Origin: Aliarcobacter cryaerophilus ATCC 43158
Lineage (GTDB): Bacteria > Campylobacterota > Campylobacteria > Campylobacterales > Arcobacteraceae
Direction of reading: 5' to 3'
Assembly (NCBI RefSeq): GCF_003660105.1
Contig: NZ_CP032823.1
Coordinates: forward strand, 1,612,001 to 1,676,000
DNA length: 64,000 bases
In this document: positions 57,804 to 64,000 of the stretch, piece after piece
Position numbering within the stretch: position 1 is the stretch's first letter
Layout: every line of letters begins with the position of its first letter
Translations under genes and position numbers: made by a program
The notes under the pieces: generated by a model
Databases searched by the model: none
What the model was told of the DNA's origin: nothing
The model's input: the letters and a program-made list of their open reading frames with translations, nothing else

Positions 57804-59494
57804 GTGCAAATATAAAAGACGATAGGGTTTTAGCTCTTAAATATAGACCTGAAAGATTCGAAGACTTAATAGGACAAAATACTATTTCTCAAACTCTAAG
57901 TCTTGCTCTTGACAGTAAAAGATTATCTCATGCTTATTTATTTTCTGGACTTAGAGGAAGTGGAAAAACTTCAACAGCTAGAATTATGGCAAAAGCACTT
58001 TTATGCGAAAATGGACCATCTTCAAAACCCTGTGAAGTTTGTGAAAATTGCCTTAGTGCAAAAAGTGGAAAACACCTCGATATTATTGAAATGGATGCTG
58101 CAAGTAATCGAGGAATTGATGATATAAAAGAATTAATAGAGCATACAAAATATAAACCAAATATAGCTAGATATAAAGTTTTTATCATTGATGAAGTTCA
58201 TATGCTTACAACTCAAGCTTTTAATGCTCTGCTTAAAACTTTAGAAGAACCTCCATCTTTTGTAAAATTTATACTTGCTACAACTGATGCTCTAAAACTT
58301 CCAGCAACAATTCTTAGTAGAACTCAACACTTTAGATTTAATAAAATATCACAAAATGATGTAGTTCATCATCTTTCTCATATTTTGAATATAGAGAATA
58401 TAGAGTTTGAAAAAGATGCCTTGGAAATACTTGCAAGAAGTGGTCAAGGAAGTTTAAGAGATACTTTGACTTTACTTGACCAAGCTATTATTTTCTCGAA
58501 AGGAAGAGTTGCAACTTCTAGTGTTGTTGATATGCTAGGATTAATAAATCCAGCTTTAATGGAAAAAATTTTTAAAGTAATCTTGAATAAAGAAGATATA
58601 AATCCTTTACTTCCAGAACTTCAAGAATATGAAGTTGGTCAAATTTGTGATGAAATTGCAATTTTTTTAAAAGATAAAATGATTTCAAAAGATGTTAGAT
58701 TTGATGTTACTTTATTTGATAGATTTTTTAGAATTTTAAGTGAAGCAAAATATCTTTTAGTTTTAAATAGTGACGATGGATTTGTATTAATTTTAACTTT
58801 ACTTAAGTTAATTGAAGCAACAAATCTAAAAAGTATAGATGAAATCATAGAACAAATAGAAAAAACTCCTACAAAACCTGAAACTAAAAATGAGATTAAT
58901 ATAGAATCAAAATCTGAAATAAAGAAAGAATCAAAGAATCAAGAAACTGTTTTAGAAAATAATATTATAGAAAATATTAGTTTTGAAGATATATCTTATG
59001 TACCTTTTGAAGAAGAGACAAACAAAGATAGTGATAAATATCAAATATTAATAGAAAAAGTTTATGACAGGGACCCAATTTTAGGAGAATGTTTTGAAAA
59101 GAATTTTATTTTTGCTGGATTTTCAAACAATATTTTAAATATTATCTCTTATGCAAAAGATGAAGAGAGGCAACTACTATTCAAATATTTTGGGCTCATT
59201 AAAACATTTGCACAAGATATTTTTGGCTCAAATATTGAGTTAAATTTCAAAAAGGAGGAGGCCACCTTATTAAATGAGCCTACAAAAGAAAATGATAGTT
59301 TTTTAAATGAAACTGGTTCAATGATTGAAGATATAGAGTTAGGAAGTGGATGTGTTGCAGATATTACAAAAAGTAATAATGAAACAATATCTTCAAAAGA
59401 GTTACAAATTGATGATATTTTAAATTCAAAAATGCTAAATAAAGCAAAAGAGTTATTTGATATTAAAAAGATTAAAGTAAAATCGAGAAGTTGA
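57800..59494 (+). CDS. dnaX: DNA polymerase III subunit gamma/tau
   Basis: Clamp-loader ATPase. The 564 residues open with VLALKYRPERFEDLIGQ. Walker A is GLRGSGKTSTA (50-60), the zinc cysteines are Cys69, 78, 81 and 84, VFIIDEVHMLTTQAFNALLKTLEEPP is split across the Walker B region, and the SRC-equivalent reads SRTQHF. The C-terminal half, about 360-564, is charged and low in conservation, as for tau-type tails. Near codon 485 an unusual purine- and G/C-rich run includes an AAGGAGG. Coupled to murI by overlap. Confidence 0.95.
   Translation: MSANIKDDRVLALKYRPERFEDLIGQNTISQTLSLALDSKRLSHAYLFSGLRGSGKTSTARIMAKALLCENGPSSKPCEVCENCLSAKSGKHLDIIEMDAASNRGIDDIKELIEHTKYKPNIARYKVFIIDEVHMLTTQAFNALLKTLEEPPSFVKFILATTDALKLPATILSRTQHFRFNKISQNDVVHHLSHILNIENIEFEKDALEILARSGQGSLRDTLTLLDQAIIFSKGRVATSSVVDMLGLINPALMEKIFKVILNKEDINPLLPELQEYEVGQICDEIAIFLKDKMISKDVRFDVTLFDRFFRILSEAKYLLVLNSDDGFVLILTLLKLIEATNLKSIDEIIEQIEKTPTKPETKNEINIESKSEIKKESKNQETVLENNIIENISFEDISYVPFEEETNKDSDKYQILIEKVYDRDPILGECFEKNFIFAGFSNNILNIISYAKDEERQLLFKYFGLIKTFAQDIFGSNIELNFKKEEATLLNEPTKENDSFLNETGSMIEDIELGSGCVADITKSNNETISSKELQIDDILNSKMLNKAKELFDIKKIKVKSRS
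59246..59276 (+). other. Internal Shine-Dalgarno-like, G/C-rich stretch within dnaX
   Basis: AAAAAGGAGGAGGCCACC lies in frame (codons AAA AAG GAG GAG GCC ACC). It contains a perfect AAGGAGG, an imperfect AAGGAGG/CCACCTT hairpin with a 3-base loop, and GCC/ACC codons rare in this AT-rich DNA. A -1 shift at AAAAAG would meet TGA at 59274; a +1 shift would meet TAA at 59269. Confidence 0.3.
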
Positions 59495-59554
59495 AAATTA
59501 ACTTTCAATTAATCAAAAAAAGATAGACTATAAAATTATTTAAAAGGAAAAAAT

Positions 59555-60388
59555 ATGAACAAACTTACAAAACTATTAGTTTTAAGCTCAATAGCAAGTG
59601 CATCTTTATTTGCAAATGACAATTTAGTAATTGATTTTGAGAAAAAAAGATTATCACAAAATCCAAATGTTAAAGCGAGTAATATAAAGATTTTTTATAA
59701 AAAAGAGCTTGAAATAAAAGGTTGGTATGGTTATATTTTGGATTTTGATGCCATAATTCAAGATAAAAATATGAAAGTTAAAGATACTTTATTTAGTGAT
59801 GGAAAAGTTGTAGCAACAGATTTATTTGATATAACAACATCAAAATCACTTAAATCTACTATTGTTCCAAGTATAACAGATAAATACTACCAAAAATCAA
59901 AACTAATAGCTGGAAGTGAAAAAGCAAAAGATAAAATTGTTGTTTTTTCAGATCCTCTTTGCCCATTTTGTGCACAATATGTTCCAGAAGTTATTGAATT
60001 CGTAAATAAAAATAGTGATAATATTGCACTTTATTACTATGCTTTTCCTCTAACTCATATACATCCAGCATCTACAACTTTATCTAAATTGATTGATATA
60101 GCAAAAACGAAATTAGGACAAGAAGTTGTTTTAAAAGCATATAAAATTGACTGGTCAAAACATTTTGAACCATCAACAACAGATGAAAAAACTATTTTAG
60201 AAGCATTCAACAAAGAGTTACAAACAAATATTAAAATTCAAGATTTAAATAAAAAAGATATTATTAGTAATCTTGAAAAAGAGATATCATTTGGTGATAA
60301 TCTTTTAGTTGGTGGAACTCCAACTATATATGTTAATGGTGAGATTGACCCAACTAAAGAGTTATATAAATCTTTAATTAAAAAATAA
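59555..60388 (+). CDS. Periplasmic thiol-disulfide protein (DsbA/DsbC-like, CPFC)
   Basis: Exported thioredoxin-fold protein. The 277 residues begin with a signal peptide (MNKLTKLLVLSSIASASLFA) and an N-terminal region of about 100 residues that recalls the dimerisation part of DsbC/DsbG. A thioredoxin-fold domain follows with Cys136-Pro-Phe-Cys139 in FSDPLCPFCAQY and the cis-proline loop GGTPTIYVNG. CPFC in this family often goes with oxidase or isomerase activity; which one is unknown. AAAAGGA precedes ATG; hemC follows after nine bases. Confidence 0.82.
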   Translation: MNKLTKLLVLSSIASASLFANDNLVIDFEKKRLSQNPNVKASNIKIFYKKELEIKGWYGYILDFDAIIQDKNMKVKDTLFSDGKVVATDLFDITTSKSLKSTIVPSITDKYYQKSKLIAGSEKAKDKIVVFSDPLCPFCAQYVPEVIEFVNKNSDNIALYYYAFPLTHIHPASTTLSKLIDIAKTKLGQEVVLKAYKIDWSKHFEPSTTDEKTILEAFNKELQTNIKIQDLNKKDIISNLEKEISFGDNLLVGGTPTIYVNGEIDPTKELYKSLIKK

Positions 60389-60400
60389 AAAGAGGAAATG

Positions 60401-61339
60401 ATGGATAAACTTGTAATTGCAACCAGAAGAAGCCAACTAGCACTTTGGCAAAGTGAGTATATAAAAGCAGAGCTTTTAAAACACTATCCAAATATGGAAG
60501 TTGAGCTTCAAGAATTTGTTACAAAAGGAGACAAGATTCTAGATGTTCCTTTGGCAAAGATTGGAGGAAAAGGTCTTTTTACAAAAGAGCTTGAAGTTGC
60601 AATGCTTGAAGGAAGTGCTCATTTAGCTGTTCACTCTTTAAAAGATGTGCCAACACAGTTTGAAGATGGACTTGTTCTTGCTGCTGTTTCAAAAAGATTT
60701 AATCCTCAAGATGCACTTTTAAGTAACAAATACAAATCAATTGAAGAGTTACCAAAAGGTGCAGTTGTTGGAACTACAAGTTTAAGAAGAAGAATGGCTA
60801 TTAAGATGTTAAGACCTGATATTGAACTTAAAGATTTAAGAGGAAATATCAATACAAGAATAGCAAAACTAAATGCTGGTGAGTATGATGCAATAATTCT
60901 TGCAGCAACTGGAATTGAGAAATTAAATCTTCAAAATGAAGTAAAATATTTTTCACCAATTTCAACAGATGTTATGATTCCATCTATGGGGCAAGCAACT
61001 TTAGGAATTGAAACAACAAATGATCCAAAAATTATTGAGATAGTTAAAGTTTTAAATGACAAAGATGCTCAAATTGAATCAACAATTGAAAGAGGTTTTG
61101 TTGATGCTCTACAAGGTGGTTGTCAAGTCCCAATTGGTGTAAAAGCTACAATACAAGATGAAAAATCTGTAAAAATATCTGCAATAGTTGGGCTTCCGGA
61201 TGGAACAGAATATATAAAAGATGAAAAAATTGTAGACATAAATAGTTTTGAAAATGCTGGAAGAGAGTTTGCAAATGAGTTTATAAAAAAAGGTGCTGTT
61301 GAGCTTCTAAAAAGAGCTGAAACTATGGCTTTTAAATAG
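60401..61339 (+). CDS. hemC: Hydroxymethylbilane synthase (porphobilinogen deaminase)
   Basis: Joins four porphobilinogen units in haem and siroheme synthesis. The 312 residues begin MDKLVIATRRSQLALWQ and carry FTKELEVAMLEGSAHLAVHSLKD split over the active site, LRGNINTRIAKL, and the dipyrromethane-cofactor cysteine in QGGCQVPIGVKA. An ATG directly upstream (60398) would leave only two bases to GAGG, so I start at 60401, which gives five. Nine to twelve bases from the thiol-disulfide gene suggest one transcript. Confidence 0.96.
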   Translation: MDKLVIATRRSQLALWQSEYIKAELLKHYPNMEVELQEFVTKGDKILDVPLAKIGGKGLFTKELEVAMLEGSAHLAVHSLKDVPTQFEDGLVLAAVSKRFNPQDALLSNKYKSIEELPKGAVVGTTSLRRRMAIKMLRPDIELKDLRGNINTRIAKLNAGEYDAIILAATGIEKLNLQNEVKYFSPISTDVMIPSMGQATLGIETTNDPKIIEIVKVLNDKDAQIESTIERGFVDALQGGCQVPIGVKATIQDEKSVKISAIVGLPDGTEYIKDEKIVDINSFENAGREFANEFIKKGAVELLKRAETMAFK

Positions 61340-61347
61340 AAATAAAA

Positions 61348-61362
61348 AGCTAGTTTCTAGCT
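61348..61362 (+). terminator. Short hairpin after hemC
   Basis: AGCTAG and CTAGCT pair around TTT. The stem is only 6 bp and no T-run follows, so this is a weak candidate for a hemC 3' end. Confidence 0.25.
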
Positions 61363-61406
61363 ACACAATTATGATATATTATCTCTTTTAATTTTAAGGA
61401 GATACT

Positions 61407-61949
61407 ATGAGAATAAATTTAGAAGAGACACTCTTTTGTTTAGTTGATGTTCAAGAAAAACTTTTTCCGCATATTGGAAATAAAGATGAGTTAGAGAGAA
61501 CTCTTCCAATACTTGTAAAAGGTATGAAAACTTTAGATATTCCTATTATTGTAAATGAGCAGTATAAAAAAGGGATAGGTGAAACAATTCCTGTTTTAAA
61601 AGAGTTGGTTTCTGAATATACAGCTTATGAAAAAACTACATTTTCAGGATGCCAGTCAGATGAAATTTTAAATGCCTTTAAAAAATCTGGTAAAAATAAT
61701 ATCGTTGTTGCTGGAATAGAGACTCATGTTTGTGTTCTTCAAACTTGCATAGATTTACTTGAAAATGGTTTTAATGTAATTTTAGTAACAAACTGTTGTG
61801 GAAGTAGAACAAAGCTAGACCATAAAATTGCTATAAAAAGACTAGTTCAAGCAGGAGTAGTTCCTACAACTTATGAGTCGATTTTATTTGAATTAACTTT
61901 AGATGCAAAAAATCCAAACTTCAAAGCAATATCTTCACTTATAAAATAG
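61407..61949 (+). CDS. Isochorismatase-family cysteine hydrolase
   Basis: Cytoplasmic hydrolase of the isochorismatase/nicotinamidase superfamily. The 180 residues show the triad Asp14 (FCLVDVQEKLF), Lys76 (AYEKTTFSG) and Cys109 (VAGIETHVCVLQT). Family members of this short YcaC-like type act on diverse amides, and the substrate cannot be told here. AAGGAG lies seven bases before ATG, and a TATATT about 25 bases upstream may serve as -10. It ends tail to tail with the AddB-like gene. Confidence 0.88.
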   Translation: MRINLEETLFCLVDVQEKLFPHIGNKDELERTLPILVKGMKTLDIPIIVNEQYKKGIGETIPVLKELVSEYTAYEKTTFSGCQSDEILNAFKKSGKNNIVVAGIETHVCVLQTCIDLLENGFNVILVTNCCGSRTKLDHKIAIKRLVQAGVVPTTYESILFELTLDAKNPNFKAISSLIK

Positions 61950-61980
61950 TTTAAAATTGGGTTGAAAAACCCATTTTAAA
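61950..61980. terminator. Shared terminator between isochorismatase-like and AddB-like genes
   Basis: TTTAAAAT-T-GGGTT (61950-61963) pairs with AACCC-ATTTTAAA (61968-61980) with a one-base bulge and a GAAA tetraloop. It fills most of the 33-base convergent gap. Confidence 0.65.
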
Positions 61981-61982
61981 AA

Positions 61983-64000
61983 CTAATCTCTATTACAAAT
62001 AGTTTTATAAAAACAATAAGTACAAATAGTTTTATCTTCTGTTTTACAAAAATTAATCTTATCTTTACTGTGAATTTTTAAATCATCAAAAATTGTTCTT
62101 AAGAGTTCTAATTTTTCATTTAAAACAACTTCTTGCTTCAAAGAATTTTCAAAGATATCATAATAAAAAGCTTTTATATTTGCAGATTCATACAAATTTT
62201 TTATTGCTAAGAAATAAAATTCTAGTTGAAAATCACATGATTTGTTATAAGTATTAATAGTATCAATTTTTAAACTTCTAGAAGTTTTATAATCTATTAG
62301 TTCATAACTATCTTCAAATTTATCAACTCTATCTATAACTCCAATTAATTCAAATCCATTAAAACTTATAGAAAATTTCTTTTCAATATCAACTATTTGC
62401 CTAGTTTTCAATCTATTTTTATCATCATCAAGAAGCTTTTTAATATTATGTTTAAAAATCTCTAAATCAAGAATTAAAAAAGGGTTATCACTTTTGTACT
62501 TTAAAAAAATCTCATCTATATTTGAATTTTCATTTTTATAATACTCTTCAAGAATACTATGAACTATATTACCCAGTTCAAAACTCTTTGGAAGCTTTGA
62601 AAGTGTATGTTCTTTTAGCTTTAAAATATAGTTTAAGTACCACTTTCTTTTGCACTCTAAAAACATTTTTAATCCACTTGCTGACCAAGACTGCTTTGTT
62701 AAATCAATACTTAACAAAATCTCTTCATCTTTATATTCAAGCTTTCTACTATTATATAAAATATCTTTGTATTCATTATCATTTGATGAAATTTTTATAT
62801 CTCTAAACAACTCATAAGCAAACTTAGAAATATCCTCTTCTTTAGATTCAACATAAGAGATAAATATATTTTTTGAAGAATCAATCAATCTTTTATAATA
62901 GTATTTTTGAAGATTCTCTCTATCAATTTTTGTTGGTAAATTTGCTAAATATTTTACTTTAGTAGATAAAAACTTATCTTTTAATGAAATTTTTGGAATA
63001 AAAGAGTTATTAAAATCACAAATAATAATAGCATCAAAATCTATAAGTCTTGTTTCGAGAAGTCCCATAACTGTTATTTTTCCAGAATGTGCATCATCTA
63101 AAGATATTTTTGCTAATTTTTGAAGAAAAATTTTATAAATATCTTTTAGTCTCAAATCAAAATTTTGTGAAAAAAGTACAAAATTTAACTTATATATCAT
63201 CTCATCATATTTTTCCAAAAGATCAATATTTTGCTCATTATTTTTCAAAAAATCTGTTATTTGTATAAATTTCTCTTTTTTACAAGGTTTATTCCAAAAA
63301 TGTTTAATCTCTTTTTCTATAAATTCAAAATCCAAATCCAAGAACTTTAGATTTTCTATATTTTTTTGCTCATTTTCTAATATAAAATTATATATCCCAT
63401 TTGCTTTTTGATATATATTTTTATTTAAAATACTCTTTCCCATAGAAAAGTTAAAATAGTTTTCTTTGTCAAAAAGCTCTAAAGTTGCAGCAAAACTCTC
63501 ATCAGGTAATATTACTGCAATTTTATTTGGATTTATACCTAAATTAACACAATTAGCTATTGATGATTTTATATATGAAATTTGATTTAATCTTGAAGAG
63601 AAACCTTTAATTTCGATGTTTCTATTAACTTCTTCCGATAATAGTTCATTTATTATCTCTTTTCGAGAAAGATTAATCATATATTTATGATTAATCTTTA
63701 ACTCAAAATCAATATTTTTAAATACTTGAAGAGATTTTTGATTATAAATATTTGAAAAAAAGTTTATTTTTAAATCTTTAGCTTGAGAAATTTTTATAAT
63801 AATTTCAAACTCTTGTTTTGTAAAATACCCTTCAAAATATATTGTAATGTCTTCAAAAAGTTCTAAATAATCTAGATTTATCTTATAATTATCTTTTAAA
63901 TTTAATCTATCAACAAATAAATTCTTATCCAAAAGTTCTTTATAATTTTTTAAAATTTCACCTAATATTTCCAAATGCTCTTTATAAAACTCATAAGTAT
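61983..64000 (-). CDS. addB: AddB-like PD-(D/E)XK nuclease, partial (N-terminus outside the window)
   Basis: Likely the AddB subunit of a RecBCD-type AddAB recombination nuclease. The frame is open through the right edge (upstream codons read TYEFYKEHLEI), so a TTG at 63974 is not the true start. The visible 672 residues have a helicase-like but degenerate N-terminal part and ITVMGLLETRLIDFDAIIICDFN. The C-terminal nuclease has GVIDRVDKFEDSYELIDYKT. Cysteines in FLECKRKWYL and CTYCFYKTIC suit the AddB iron-sulfur site. No addA is in view. Confidence 0.82.
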   Translation of the reverse strand, partial: TYEFYKEHLEILGEILKNYKELLDKNLFVDRLNLKDNYKINLDYLELFEDITIYFEGYFTKQEFEIIIKISQAKDLKINFFSNIYNQKSLQVFKNIDFELKINHKYMINLSRKEIINELLSEEVNRNIEIKGFSSRLNQISYIKSSIANCVNLGINPNKIAVILPDESFAATLELFDKENYFNFSMGKSILNKNIYQKANGIYNFILENEQKNIENLKFLDLDFEFIEKEIKHFWNKPCKKEKFIQITDFLKNNEQNIDLLEKYDEMIYKLNFVLFSQNFDLRLKDIYKIFLQKLAKISLDDAHSGKITVMGLLETRLIDFDAIIICDFNNSFIPKISLKDKFLSTKVKYLANLPTKIDRENLQKYYYKRLIDSSKNIFISYVESKEEDISKFAYELFRDIKISSNDNEYKDILYNSRKLEYKDEEILLSIDLTKQSWSASGLKMFLECKRKWYLNYILKLKEHTLSKLPKSFELGNIVHSILEEYYKNENSNIDEIFLKYKSDNPFLILDLEIFKHNIKKLLDDDKNRLKTRQIVDIEKKFSISFNGFELIGVIDRVDKFEDSYELIDYKTSRSLKIDTINTYNKSCDFQLEFYFLAIKNLYESANIKAFYYDIFENSLKQEVVLNEKLELLRTIFDDLKIHSKDKINFCKTEDKTICTYCFYKTICNRD

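Noticed and set aside
59149-59508. 119-residue minus-strand frame within dnaX
   Set aside because: It lies wholly antisense to the well-supported dnaX tail, has a Ser/Phe/Leu-rich composition typical of the complement of Lys/Glu codons, and no convincing ribosome site.

Overview
The window is a gene-dense, AT-rich chromosomal segment. Its gene families and synteny point to Campylobacterota, most likely the Arcobacter/Aliarcobacter group. The main pointers are frdCAB followed by a pair of dynamin-like GTPases (as at Cj0408-Cj0412 of Campylobacter jejuni), a 2[4Fe-4S] ferredoxin gene divergent from an AhpC-type peroxiredoxin (as fdxA/ahpC of C. jejuni), Csd6/Pgp2- and Csd3/Pgp3-type cell-shape hydrolases, and a UbiD-family decarboxylase of the futalosine-menaquinone type. 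Unlike C. jejuni and Helicobacter pylori, the nuo operon keeps genuine nuoE and nuoF. TTG start codons behind good Shine-Dalgarno sequences are common (eight main genes). I found no rRNA, tRNA, CRISPR array, insertion sequence or prophage, and no stretch over 300 bases without a gene.

Layout. 1-3053 (minus): obg (cut by the left edge), rpmA, rplU, dnaG. 3134-6731 (plus): LapB-like TPR/zinc-ribbon protein, rnc, aroC, M15 peptidase. 6723-9696: PPK2-type polyphosphate kinase, MTH1187-type protein, an unknown 113-residue protein, fused MsrB-MsrA, DsrE-like protein. 9693-12901 (minus): a sensor kinase with an NMT1/THI5-like periplasmic domain, translationally coupled to bioA. 12960-16722 (minus): purL and purH, with the purL ribosome site inside a hairpin. 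16786-19015: divergent csd6-like and csd3-like peptidoglycan hydrolases with overlapping -10 elements. 19098-26302: siroheme nitrite/sulfite reductase, M42-like peptidase, an unknown 75-residue protein, tex, UbiD-like decarboxylase.

26580-41079 (plus) is the complete complex I operon nuoA-B-CD-E-F-[gltA]-G-H-I-J-K-L-M-N. NuoC and NuoD are fused, citrate synthase sits inside the operon, NuoG is about half the usual length and NuoH carries an insertion. 41260-49683 (plus) is frdCAB, a strong hairpin terminator, the dynamin-like pair and a small SspB-like protein. 49700-53043 (minus) runs fdx, ndk, yceD, rpmF, plsX, fabH. 53210-61949 (plus) holds ahpC-type peroxiredoxin, rho, gdhA, murI-dnaX, a thiol-disulfide protein, hemC and an isochorismatase-family hydrolase. 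The window closes with a minus-strand AddB-like nuclease cut by the right edge.

Taken together the genes describe a respiratory microaerobe. Complex I oxidises NADH, menaquinone is made nearby, a Wolinella-type fumarate reductase/succinate dehydrogenase joins the TCA cycle to the quinone pool, and citrate synthase is co-expressed with complex I. The candidates for undescribed biology are the coupling of the NMT1-type kinase with bioA, the fdx/peroxiredoxin operator palindrome, the purL hairpin, a possible readthrough link from frdB to the dynamin pair, and the SspB-like third gene of that cluster.
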